NCBI GenBank assembly: GCA_029960885.1
Contig: JASBVV010000075.1
Coordinates: forward strand, 1 to 47,188
DNA length: 47,188 bases
Direction of reading: 5' to 3'
Origin: Kyrpidia sp.
GTDB taxonomy: Bacteria > Bacillota > Bacilli > Kyrpidiales > Kyrpidiaceae
In this document: one piece after another, positions 26,271-34,354 of the stretch
Layout of the letters: every line of letters begins with the position of its first letter
How positions within the stretch are numbered: position 1 is the first letter of the stretch
The notes under the pieces: model-generated
Seen by the model: the letters and a program-made list of their open reading frames with translations, nothing else
What the model was told of the DNA's origin: nothing
The model's database searches: none
Translations under genes and position numbers: made by a program

Positions 26271-28328
26271 CTAAAAGAGAAAATATCGCCGGCCCAGGGA
26301 GACCGTATCCGCGGGCTCACAGGTCGCCAAGACCCCGTCCACCCACACCTGATAGGTTTCCGGATTCACCTCGATCCGGGGCGTGGCGGAGTTGTTCACC
26401 ATGTCCTTTTTCCCCAGGTTTCGACAGTTCTTCACCGGGACCACCCGCCGGCGCAATCCCAACCGATCCCCAATGCCCGCCTCCCAGGCCGCCCGGGACA
26501 CGAAGGTGAAACACCGGCCCGGGGCGGCCGCCCCGAAGGCGGCGAACATCGGCCGGCCGAACACCGGCTGGGGCGTGGGAATCGACGCACCCGCATCTCC
26601 CATGGCGGCGTGGACGATCATGCCGCCTTTGATCACGAGTTCCGGTTTCACCCCGAAAAAGGCTGGTTTCCACAGCACGAGATCCGCCCATTTGCCCGGT
26701 TCCACCGAACCCGCGTACTCGGCGATTCCGTGTGCGACGGCGGGGTTGATGGTGTATTTCGCCACGTAGCGCTTCACCCGCTCGTTGTCGTTGTCGCCCC
26801 GTTCCTCCGGAAGGCGGCCCCGCTGTCTCTTCATTTTGTCCGCCGTCTGCCAGGTCCGGAGAATCACCTCGCCCACCCTTCCCATCGCCTGGGAGTCGGA
26901 ACTCATCATGCTCAGCGCCCCGATGTCGTGAAGGATATCCTCGGCCGCGATGGTCTCCGGGCGAATGCGCGAATCGGCAAAGGCCACATCTTCGGGAATC
27001 CGGCTGTCCAAATGGTGGCAGACCATGAGCATATCGAGGTGTTCATCGATGGTGTTCACCGTAAACGGCCGGGTGGGATTCGTCGAGGACGGCAGGACGT
27101 TCGCCTCGCCCGCCAGGCGAATGATGTCCGGCGCATGGCCGCCCCCGGCCCCTTCGGTGTGATACGTATGAATTGTCCGCCCGGCGATGGCCGCGATGGT
27201 CGTCTCCACAAACCCCGCCTCGTTCAAAGTGTCCGTATGGATCGCCACCTGCACATCGTGCCGGTCCGCCGCCCGAAGGCACGCGTCGATGGCCGCCGGG
27301 GTGGATCCCCAATCCTCGTGAAGCTTCAGCCCGGCCGCCCCGGCCAGGATCTGCTCTTCCAAAGCGGCTTCGGTGGAAGCGTTCCCCTTGCCGAGAAAGC
27401 CGAGATTGACGGGGAAACCCTCCGCCGCTTCCAGCATGCGATGAATGTTCCACGCCCCCGGGGTGCAGGTGGTGGCATTGGTTCCCGTGGCCGGCCCGGT
27501 CCCGCCCCCGATCATCGTCGTGATCCCCGAAGCCAGGGCGGCCTCCACCTGCTGCGGACAGATGAAATGGATGTGGGCGTCAATGCCTCCCGCCGTGACG
27601 ATGCACCCTTCCCCCGCCACCACCTCGGTGGAAGCGCCGACAATCATGTCCGGGCGCACCCCGTCCATGGTGTCCGGGTTTCCCGCCTTGCCCACTCCGA
27701 CGATCCGCCCGTCTTTGATCCCGATGTCCCCTTTGACAATGCCCCAGTGGTCGATGACCAGGGCGTTGGTGATCACGAGATCGAGGACGCCGTCCCGGCG
27801 GAGCGCCCGGGCCGACTGTCCCATCCCGTCCCGCAGCACCTTCCCCCCGCCGAACTTGCATTCATCCCCGTACACGGTAAAATCTTTTTCCACTTCGACG
27901 ACCAACTCGGTATCGGCCAAACGCAACCGGTCGCCCACCGTGGGCCCGAACATCCCCGCGTAAGCCTCCCGGGTCATCTCCAGGCCCCTTCCGGCCGCCG
28001 GAGATTCACCGATGTCGGGTCGCCCGGCGGGACCGTTCACGCGCCCGCGAAGGCCGTGCACCTCCCGGGCCCCGCCGAATTCCACCAGGGTCACCGGCTT
28101 CTCCTCCCCGGGCTCGAAGCGCACCGCCGTCCCGGCGGGGATGTTCAGCCGCATTCCCCGGGCCTTTTCCCGATCGAAATCGAGCGCCTCGTTCACTTCG
28201 TAAAAATGATAATGCGACCCCACCTGGATGGGGCGATCGCCCCGATGGACCACGGTGATCGTCACCGTCCGCCGTCCCTCGTTGATCCGGATGACATCGG
28301 AAGACAGGAACAATTCCCCCGGCTTCAT
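26271..28328 (-). CDS. ureBC: Fused urease beta-alpha subunit (UreB-UreC)
   Basis: One uninterrupted frame of 685 codons covers both subunits. Residues 1-103 are UreB ([46 protein letters not shown], then GLRGRVNGP). Residues 118-685 are full-length UreC (568 aa). All active-site residues are present in UreC numbering: nickel ligands H135, H137, carbamylated K218 (GLKLHEDWG), H247, H273 and D361 (SSDSQAMG), plus C320 and H321 (VCHHLD) of the flap. The joint (104-117, Gly/Ala/Pro-rich) has no stop. An ATG at 27977 with AAGGGG seven bases before it could still start a separate UreC. Start overlaps ureA as ATGA. Confidence 0.93.
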   Translation of the reverse strand: MKPGELFLSSDVIRINEGRRTVTITVVHRGDRPIQVGSHYHFYEVNEALDFDREKARGMRLNIPAGTAVRFEPGEEKPVTLVEFGGAREVHGLRGRVNGPAGRPDIGESPAAGRGLEMTREAYAGMFGPTVGDRLRLADTELVVEVEKDFTVYGDECKFGGGKVLRDGMGQSARALRRDGVLDLVITNALVIDHWGIVKGDIGIKDGRIVGVGKAGNPDTMDGVRPDMIVGASTEVVAGEGCIVTAGGIDAHIHFICPQQVEAALASGITTMIGGGTGPATGTNATTCTPGAWNIHRMLEAAEGFPVNLGFLGKGNASTEAALEEQILAGAAGLKLHEDWGSTPAAIDACLRAADRHDVQVAIHTDTLNEAGFVETTIAAIAGRTIHTYHTEGAGGGHAPDIIRLAGEANVLPSSTNPTRPFTVNTIDEHLDMLMVCHHLDSRIPEDVAFADSRIRPETIAAEDILHDIGALSMMSSDSQAMGRVGEVILRTWQTADKMKRQRGRLPEERGDNDNERVKRYVAKYTINPAVAHGIAEYAGSVEPGKWADLVLWKPAFFGVKPELVIKGGMIVHAAMGDAGASIPTPQPVFGRPMFAAFGAAAPGRCFTFVSRAAWEAGIGDRLGLRRRVVPVKNCRNLGKKDMVNNSATPRIEVNPETYQVWVDGVLATCEPADTVSLGRRYFLF

Positions 28329-28723
28329 CGTATCGCCGTCCCTTCCCCAGTCACCGCGCCTTCATCGCCCCCACCGGGGTCCGCGCCGCCCCGATCGGCG
28401 TCCCCGCCCGGCTTGGCCCCGGGCTGAATCGGCCGGTGAACCGTCACCAACTTCGTCCCGTCCGGAAAGGTGGCCTCGACCTGGACCTCTTCGATCATGT
28501 CCGCCACACCTTCCATGACGTCGTCCTCGGTGAGCAGCGTCCGGCCCCACTGCATCAGCTCCGCCACCGATTTTCCGTCCCGGGCCCCTTCGAGAATTTC
28601 GTGAGTCAGGATCGCCACCGCCTCGGGATAGTTGAGCTTGAGCCCCCGGCTTCGGCGGCGCCGGGCCAGATCCGCGGCCACCACCACAAGCAGCTTTTCC
28701 TTTTCCCGCTCCGTCAGGTGCAT
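28325..28723 (-). CDS. ureA: Urease gamma subunit with C-terminal extension
   Basis: 132 residues; the family norm is about 100. Residues 1-100 are a regular UreA ([85 protein letters not shown]). Residues 101-132 form a Gly/Asp-rich flexible tail without known motif. First gene of the urease cluster ureA-ureBC-ureF-ureG-ureD; its leader of roughly 200 bases has a nitrogen-type operator. Urease hydrolyses urea to ammonia and carbon dioxide in the cytoplasm. Confidence 0.95.
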   Translation of the reverse strand: MHLTEREKEKLLVVVAADLARRRRSRGLKLNYPEAVAILTHEILEGARDGKSVAELMQWGRTLLTEDDVMEGVADMIEEVQVEATFPDGTKLVTVHRPIQPGAKPGGDADRGGADPGGGDEGAVTGEGTAIR

Positions 28724-28884
28724 CCCGCACTCTCCTTCCAGCGTCGACCGTTCTCGGGCGCCCCCTTGCCGCGAGGATCAGACGGTGAAAGCAAGCTGTA
28801 GATGTGGTCAGTAGTGGAGACCTGACATGCAAGTTGGGTCGCCACAAATATTGCCTTACAACCCCGGACATTTGCACACGTCAA

Positions 28885-28896
28885 TTGTTATAACAA
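28885..28896. repeat. 12-base perfect palindrome in the ureA upstream region
   Basis: TTGTTATAACAA lies 8 bases downstream (in the ureA direction) of the TGTNAN7TNACA site, so the two palindromes sit close together in an AT-rich stretch. It may be a second regulator site; a weak promoter pair, TTGACG (28884-28879) and TGTAAG (28860-28855) with 18 bases between, begins at its edge. Confidence 0.45.
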
Positions 28897-28904
28897 CACT
28901 TATA

Positions 28905-28921
28905 TGTTATATTTAATTACA
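28905..28921. promoter_or_regulatory. GlnR/TnrA-type nitrogen operator upstream of urease
   Basis: TGTTATATTTAATTACA fits the TnrA/GlnR consensus TGTNAN7TNACA at every fixed position. In B. subtilis the urease genes are controlled by these regulators, so the position about 180 bases before ureA makes biological sense. Which of the two proteins exists in this organism cannot be told here. Confidence 0.7.
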
Positions 28922-28940
28922 TATCCTCAATCTGACAAAA

Positions 28941-28988
28941 CATAAAGAAGAGACGTCCCCAAGGGTAGGTCGGCTACCCGAGGGGACG
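28941..28988 (-). terminator. Terminator of the acetone carboxylase operon
   Basis: On the minus strand a two-part stem, CGTCCCC/GGGGACG outside (28988-28982 with 28960-28954) and GGGTAG/CTACCC inside (28979-28974 with 28968-28963), is followed by TCTCTTCTTTATG. It ends 35 bases past the gamma gene and isolates it from urease. Confidence 0.8.
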
Positions 28989-29023
28989 CCCCTCTTGTTC
29001 GCAACGGCAGTGGCCGGTCCGGC

Positions 29024-29602
29024 TTAAGCCTGCGCCATCAGATGCTGCCGGATGTAGGCGGCGGTCCGATCTTCGTAGGGATGGGGATCGACGGGCAATG
29101 GCCGGCCCAACCATTCGCGGTAGAAAGTCTGAATGTCCGGAAGGGAGTCGAAGACCGGCGGGTAGCCCGCCGGCACCGCCTCCACCTCCAAGAGGGCCAG
29201 GCACCCGGGACAGTAGTATTCCCGCAACACCTGCCAACCGGGCTCGGGGTGCATGTACGGCGGATAGATTTCCCGGAACTGTTCGGCCGTCTCCCGCACG
29301 AACACCTTGGCCTTCACCTTCCAGTTCACCCGGTAGTCCTCAAATTCCTGGCCGCAGGTGCATTTGACGATGGCTTTCGCACCGCCTTCGCACGGCTTGG
29401 CGACGATGGACAGATGATCGCTCAGGGGCAGCAGAATCTTCTCCGGCCAGGGCACCCGTTGCTGCAAACAGGCCACCAGAGCGTCGAAGGCCTCGGGGTC
29501 TTTCTCCCCGACGACGACCCGGAACAGCTCTTTCACCGGCATCCGGCCGTCCAACATGTCGGCCATCCGCTGGATTTTCTCGGGACTGACAGCCATGGGC
29601 AT
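29024..29602 (-). CDS. acxC: Acetone carboxylase gamma subunit
   Basis: 192 residues, slightly longer than the about 170 of Xanthobacter AcxC. The small subunit of the ATP-dependent enzyme that turns acetone plus bicarbonate into acetoacetate. It carries a zinc-type site: CTCGQEF in the middle and YYCPGCLALLEVEAVP near the C-terminus. WPEKILLPLSDHLSIV and YPPYMHPEPGWQVLREYYCPGC are typical of the acetone carboxylase gamma family. Its presence separates this operon from ordinary hydantoinases, which lack this subunit. The ATG follows the beta-subunit stop directly (TGAATG). Confidence 0.9.
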   Translation of the reverse strand: MPMAVSPEKIQRMADMLDGRMPVKELFRVVVGEKDPEAFDALVACLQQRVPWPEKILLPLSDHLSIVAKPCEGGAKAIVKCTCGQEFEDYRVNWKVKAKVFVRETAEQFREIYPPYMHPEPGWQVLREYYCPGCLALLEVEAVPAGYPPVFDSLPDIQTFYREWLGRPLPVDPHPYEDRTAAYIRQHLMAQA

Positions 29603-31894
29603 TCACCTTCCCCTATATTTTGCGAGATCTTCTCCTGGACGCACCGCCCAGAAAACCCGGCGGCGATCGAGATATAGGCGATAATCGGGCGGAACCAGCA
29701 CCGTCGTCGCCGGCGATTCGACCAGACACGGTCCCGTGAGCACATTGCCCGGCCGCACCCGGTCCATCTCGTAGACATCCGCCTCATGCCACGCGCCGTT
29801 CCAAAAAACCGCCCTGCGGTCTTTCCGGCAATCCTCCGCCGGGGTTTCGCCGTCCAGGAGCGCCTCCGTCACGGTGGGCCGGACGCTGTCGTAATACCCC
29901 GTAACCACCGCCCTCGTGATCTGGTACCCGAACTCGGTGCTGCGGGCGGCCCGGGCGTACACCTTGTCGAAACTGTCCTCGAAACGTTCCGCCAATTCCG
30001 CGAGAGTCTGCGGCCCAATCTGCAGGCTCCCCGCCTGCACTTCTAGATCGTCCAACATACCGGCATACCGCATGCGCACACCCAGGACAAAACGCAGCCG
30101 GGCCGGATCCAGCCCTTCCCGCGATGCCTCCGCTTCGATCTGGCCTTTAAGAGTGTTCCAGGCCCGCCCCAGTTGATCCAGGGCGACTTGATTCAGCACC
30201 TCCCTCATCGCCTCTTCCAACCGCAAACCCCGGGCCAGCTGCTCGTCCACCCCGCGCCTGACCTCGGGAGGCAAAGTCTCGTAGGCGCCGCGCAGGATTT
30301 GGGCCGCGATCCCCGTCGGGTCCACGCCCGGCGGCGGGGGAACAAAAATGTCTGTAGAGATTTCCTGCCGCACGCCGTACTCCCCGCAAGCCGCGCCGAA
30401 GGCCGAAAATCCGGGCGCCCAGGCGGGGATCATCACGCCCGCCAGGTCGAGCCCGTGGGTGTACCCGATCACGTGCAGCGGTCCGCCACCTCCGTATCCG
30501 ACCAGGTGGAAGACCTCCGGACCGAAGCCCATGCCCAGCATCACCTGCTGGAGGTGCAGCTTCAACGTGAGGTTGGCCAAGTTGTGAACCCCCCAGGCCG
30601 CCTCGAACACGTCGACACCCAGCCGATCGGCCACCTGCTCCTTAAACAGGCGCACAGCCCGTTCCCGGTCCAATTTCACCTGGCCGCCGAGGAAGTTGTC
30701 GGGGTTCAGATACCCGAGGATCAGGTTGGCGTCGTTGACCGTCACCGTGTCCACGCCCCCCTCCGGCCAGCACACCCCGACCCGGTACCCGGCGCTGTCG
30801 GGGCCGATGCGCACCCGCTGGGTCACCGGGTCCACTCGAACGTAGGAACCCGTGCCCGACCCGATCGAATCGACGGCCACCATCGGGGTATTCACCCAGA
30901 ACTGGTCGATCATCCCCGAATCGCGGAGTACGATTTGGCCGTTGATGACCGCTCCGACATCGAAGGTCGTCCCGCCGACATCGGTGGCAATCAGGTACTT
31001 CAGACCGTAGACGTCTCCGAGAAACTGGGTGCCGATGATCCCGCCCGTGGGACCCGAATTGACCGTATGAATCAACTGGTCGTAAGCGGTGGAAACCGTC
31101 GTGCCGTAGTTGGTCAGCAGCCGCACCCCGGCCTTGCTGCCCTTTTCCCGGAAAGCGCGCTCCAAATCCAGCAGTTGGGCTCGGGAAGGTTCCGCCGCGT
31201 ACACCTGGATCACCACGGCGTTCAGCCTCCCCGCTTCCCCCAGGATGGGGTGCACCCGGTGGGAGAGAAAGACGGGGATCTGTACTCCTCGCTCCCGCAA
31301 CACCTCGCCGACCACCTCGGCGGTGCGCAATTCATGGGACGGGTTGACGAAGGAATTCAAGTAACAGATGATGATCGCCTTGACCCCCCGATCCACGAGA
31401 TCCAAGGTCGCCCGCCGGACGTCCTCCTCGTACAGGGGAATCATCACCTGTCCCGTCGGCAGGATCCGCTCCCGCACTCCTTTGATGAATTCCCGACTCA
31501 CCAGGGGTTCGGGATGAAAATGGGACACGGCGTGCAGCCGTTCCGGCAAGGATAAATGGTGCCAAGATTGCCGTGCCCGGCCGAACCGCAGGGTATCTTC
31601 AAATCCGGAACTCGTCAGCACCCCTAGGGGCTCCATGCCGGTGCGGCTCACTACCCGGTTGAGCATCAAGGTCCCCGTGTATACGACCAGCTCCAATCCC
31701 GAGGCGGCCTCCTCGAGACTCATGCCCCACTGGTGCGCCGCATCCTTCAGGGACTCCATAATCCCCTCCGCCACGGCCTCGGGAGTGGTTTGGGCCTTGC
31801 CGACGACAAACTGTCCCTCGGTGTCGATGAGAATGGTATCGGTCATCGTTCCCCCGGTATCGATGGCCAAGATTCGCGTCTGGCGTCGCGTCAC
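29603..31894 (-). CDS. acxA: Acetone carboxylase beta subunit (HyuA/oxoprolinase family)
   Basis: 763 residues. Contains the ASKHA-type ATP-binding motifs of hydantoinase A: ILAIDTGGTMTDTILID at the N-terminus and IATDVGGTTFDVGAVING near the middle, plus VNSGPTGGIIG and LVGYGGGGPLHVIGYTHGL. This subunit is thought to activate the substrates by phosphorylation. I use GTG 31894 (VTRRQTRILAIDTGG), which has GGGAGGG six bases before it; the frame is open up to 31936 but has no ribosome site there. Follows the alpha gene by 42 bases. Acetophenone carboxylase is a possible alternative, but the gamma subunit type favours acetone. Confidence 0.88.
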   Translation of the reverse strand: MTRRQTRILAIDTGGTMTDTILIDTEGQFVVGKAQTTPEAVAEGIMESLKDAAHQWGMSLEEAASGLELVVYTGTLMLNRVVSRTGMEPLGVLTSSGFEDTLRFGRARQSWHHLSLPERLHAVSHFHPEPLVSREFIKGVRERILPTGQVMIPLYEEDVRRATLDLVDRGVKAIIICYLNSFVNPSHELRTAEVVGEVLRERGVQIPVFLSHRVHPILGEAGRLNAVVIQVYAAEPSRAQLLDLERAFREKGSKAGVRLLTNYGTTVSTAYDQLIHTVNSGPTGGIIGTQFLGDVYGLKYLIATDVGGTTFDVGAVINGQIVLRDSGMIDQFWVNTPMVAVDSIGSGTGSYVRVDPVTQRVRIGPDSAGYRVGVCWPEGGVDTVTVNDANLILGYLNPDNFLGGQVKLDRERAVRLFKEQVADRLGVDVFEAAWGVHNLANLTLKLHLQQVMLGMGFGPEVFHLVGYGGGGPLHVIGYTHGLDLAGVMIPAWAPGFSAFGAACGEYGVRQEISTDIFVPPPPGVDPTGIAAQILRGAYETLPPEVRRGVDEQLARGLRLEEAMREVLNQVALDQLGRAWNTLKGQIEAEASREGLDPARLRFVLGVRMRYAGMLDDLEVQAGSLQIGPQTLAELAERFEDSFDKVYARAARSTEFGYQITRAVVTGYYDSVRPTVTEALLDGETPAEDCRKDRRAVFWNGAWHEADVYEMDRVRPGNVLTGPCLVESPATTVLVPPDYRLYLDRRRVFWAVRPGEDLAKYRGR

Positions 31895-31936
31895 ACAACT
31901 CCCTCCCGTCTTCTCGTGTTTTGACTGATCCGGCAC

Positions 31937-34144
31937 CTATAACCGGAACTCCTCGGGCAACTGCCACAGGTCCCGGAACTCCGACCACCAGCGGGGCCCC
32001 ACATCCGCCAACTCCCCATACATGGCTCGCACGACCGGAGTCAAATCCCCGTTGAGAATCCGGGATCGCTCCCGTTGATAAAATTCAGCAAAATCCACCG
32101 AGCGCTCGCCCCGGGTCCGGCGGATCTCCGCCCGCTTCTGTTCGGACCTGTTCCGGTCGACGGCATATCGCCCGCGTTCGTCCTGGAAAGCGACGACCCC
32201 ATAAACGCTTTCCATAATCCGCGGGGTGTAGATGCCGTCGTTCAAATCCCGCTCGCACAATTCCAGCGGACGCTCCAGCGGGTCTCCATAGCCCGGGCCG
32301 CCGTTGTATTTCATATAGAGGAGATCGCCGTTGGCGAACGAGCGCGGATAATAGGTGCCATAGGGCAACCGGGCCACCTCGGCGGAAGCCAGATCGTCCA
32401 CCTCGGGCCGGTCCGGGTTGTCCCCTTGGGGATACGGTTTTTGTTCCTTCCACAGCTCCTCGATTCCCGAATGGTGCACATGCAGGGTATAGGACGCATA
32501 GGCCGGATAACCTCCGCAGTTGCCGGAGTTGGTAAACACCGAGCCCTGGTTCAGGCTAAAGGCCTGGGCTCCCTCCACGCCGAAGAAGACTCCCATCGTC
32601 TCAAACCCGGCGCCGCCCCTCCGACGTCCGTACCCGGCGCTGTCGGGCTTGACCCGGCGGGAGAGATAGCGGAGCCCCATCTGCAAGCGCTCCCAATCTT
32701 CCACATCGCCCATGTCCGCTTCCGGATTCCACATGGCGTACCCGTGGTCGATTCCGTCCCGGGCGGCATTCGCCCCAAGCCCGACGGAAGAAATCTCGAA
32801 GGTGGTGATCGGCGCGTAGATCCCCTTCGGTTCCCCTGTGGCGCCGCTGAGCAGGATGCCCCCCTGAGTCGGATCGGCCGTCATCCCGTATCCCGACGCT
32901 CCTTCTTCGATGTATCCCCTGCTGAAGAAACTGCGCTGGAGCGTCCGGTACAGCCCTGTATAGATCGGAATGGTCAGGTACCACGGCGTCTGTCGGGACA
33001 AATCGTATACTTCGTTGTTGTTCAGCCAAGTGCGGGGCGGGCGGTACGTCTCCAGGGCCAAGTTGTATCCCTCATTGACCACTTCGCTATAACCGAGCAT
33101 CTGAGACAGCACGACCCACAACGCCCCCAACACCGAAGCCAGCGCCGTGTTCCACGCCCAAGGCCCGTAACCGCTGTTGCCCTCGTAATCGAGTTTCAAA
33201 GTGCCGTCCGACTGCACCACGACCTCGATCGGCAAGTGATGGAGCGTGTCCCTCCGGGCATGGGGTTGCCACGCTTCCTTGGAAAAGGGAGTGTCGGCAA
33301 AGGCCACCGACCGGTAGCGGCCGGGCACCAGGCGCTCCTTTACCCGCGCCATAAAATTCCGGCGGGAAAACTCGATCACTTCCCGCGACAGACGGAGATA
33401 AAAGTCCAGGCCGTATTCGTCGATAAATTGGATCACCGCCCGCTTGATCATCTCCGCCCCGGCAATGCGCGCCTTCTCGTCGAGATCGTAATACAGGGGC
33501 GTCCGAACCCCTTGTCTGGAGCGCAACAGGTAATGGGGCAACAGACGGCCCCGTTCCCCGATTTTTTCGTTGGTCATGTACAGGCCGTCCTCATACCGCG
33601 TGGTGGCCGCGACAATGTCATGGCCCGGCGTCACTCCGCCGATGTCCACCTGGTGCGTGACTCCGCCCGCCCAGCCCACCAGATCCCCCCGGTAAAAAAT
33701 CGGCACCAAAGTGTGAATGTCGGTGGTGTGCACGTTGCCGAGCATCGGGTCGTTGTTGGAATAAATGTCCCCGTCCCGGATGCCCGGAAACTCCTCATAC
33801 CCCGCCTCGATCATTTGTTTGATGTCTTCGCTCATGGTGTGCACGTGGACGATGATGCCCGTCGACAGCGCAACGGCGTCCCCGTCCGCAGTGAACAGGG
33901 CAAAGCAGGTCTCTCCCAGACTGCGGGTCAGCGGCGACGCCGCGATGTGCACCGCCACCTCCCGGGCCGTGACGGCGGAGGCAATCAGCTTCGTCATGGC
34001 CTCTTCCCAGCGAAACGGATCCTCCTCGCGCAGGGACAACTCCCGCAGCCCCGCATAATGTCCCGTTTTCCGGGTGCGTTCGGCCACCTCCCGGACCAAT
34101 GTTTTCAACGAGGTCTTAGTGGACGAATCGATGAAAAACGGCAT
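31937..34144 (-). CDS. acxB: Acetone carboxylase alpha subunit (HyuB family)
   Basis: 735 residues of the hydantoinase B/oxoprolinase fold, the catalytic large subunit that holds the metal. Recognisable stretches are GETCFALFTADGDAVALSTGIIVHVHTM, DGDIYSNNDPMLGNVHTTDIHTLVPIFYRG (metal-binding region), GWAGGVTHQVDIGGVTPGH, and the C-terminal MKYNGGPGYGDPLERP. First gene of the operon, with AAGGAGGGGG as ribosome site about 30 bases after the predicted sigma-54 start. In Xanthobacter the order is beta-alpha-gamma; here it is alpha-beta-gamma. Confidence 0.9.
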   Translation of the reverse strand: MPFFIDSSTKTSLKTLVREVAERTRKTGHYAGLRELSLREEDPFRWEEAMTKLIASAVTAREVAVHIAASPLTRSLGETCFALFTADGDAVALSTGIIVHVHTMSEDIKQMIEAGYEEFPGIRDGDIYSNNDPMLGNVHTTDIHTLVPIFYRGDLVGWAGGVTHQVDIGGVTPGHDIVAATTRYEDGLYMTNEKIGERGRLLPHYLLRSRQGVRTPLYYDLDEKARIAGAEMIKRAVIQFIDEYGLDFYLRLSREVIEFSRRNFMARVKERLVPGRYRSVAFADTPFSKEAWQPHARRDTLHHLPIEVVVQSDGTLKLDYEGNSGYGPWAWNTALASVLGALWVVLSQMLGYSEVVNEGYNLALETYRPPRTWLNNNEVYDLSRQTPWYLTIPIYTGLYRTLQRSFFSRGYIEEGASGYGMTADPTQGGILLSGATGEPKGIYAPITTFEISSVGLGANAARDGIDHGYAMWNPEADMGDVEDWERLQMGLRYLSRRVKPDSAGYGRRRGGAGFETMGVFFGVEGAQAFSLNQGSVFTNSGNCGGYPAYASYTLHVHHSGIEELWKEQKPYPQGDNPDRPEVDDLASAEVARLPYGTYYPRSFANGDLLYMKYNGGPGYGDPLERPLELCERDLNDGIYTPRIMESVYGVVAFQDERGRYAVDRNRSEQKRAEIRRTRGERSVDFAEFYQRERSRILNGDLTPVVRAMYGELADVGPRWWSEFRDLWQLPEEFRL

Positions 34145-34185
34145 TCTTCCCCCTCCTTATCGCCGAATTGCACCTTACTTTCTAC

Positions 34186-34201
34186 GCAAAGACCATGCCA
34201 A
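34186..34201 (-). promoter_or_regulatory. Sigma-54 (-24/-12) promoter of the acetone carboxylase operon
   Basis: Minus strand TTGGCATGGTCTTTGC. The invariant GG and GC are exactly 10 bases apart and the flanks fit TTGGCAYRN4TTGC. Transcription should start about 12 bases on, leaving a leader of roughly 30 bases before the alpha gene. The upstream gene encodes a sigma-54 activator, which supports the call. Confidence 0.85.
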
Positions 34202-34255
34202 CTTCATAGGCCCTGCCGCGCGCGCCTAAAAGCATGGCCGATGGTGTAACAACGG

Positions 34256-34300
34256 GTGTTTCAGTGTTTCATCGTGTTACCCCGATACAGGGATGAAACA
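34256..34300. promoter_or_regulatory. Upstream activating repeats for the sigma-54 activator
   Basis: Contains a tandem repeat GTGTTTCA GTGTTTCA (34256-34271) and a perfect 9-base inverted repeat TGTTTCATC (34265-34273) with GATGAAACA (34292-34300). The centre is about 85 bases upstream of the -24/-12 promoter, the usual distance for enhancer sites bound by Fis-type HTH activators. The regulator bound is inferred to be the adjacent gene product. Confidence 0.65.
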
Positions 34301-34341
34301 AAAAAAAGCGGGCTCCTCATGCGCCCGTCTCCGGAGCCCGC
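34300..34341 (-). terminator. Terminator of the sigma-54 activator gene
   Basis: Minus strand GCGGGCTCC (34341-34333) pairs with GGAGCCCGC (34316-34308), followed by eight T residues (34307-34300). It lies 14 bases past the stop and keeps regulator transcription from entering the acx operon. Confidence 0.92.
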
Positions 34342-34354
34342 CCTACAGCGGCCT

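Noticed and set aside
25224-28427. Open frame of 1067 codons on the plus strand across the urease genes
   Set aside because: It is antisense to ureG, ureF and ureBC, whose products are clearly recognised. Its translation is Pro/His/Arg-rich without domains, as expected for a GC-rich shadow frame.
32075-34249. Open frame of 724 codons on the plus strand
   Set aside because: Antisense to the acetone carboxylase alpha gene; shadow frame.
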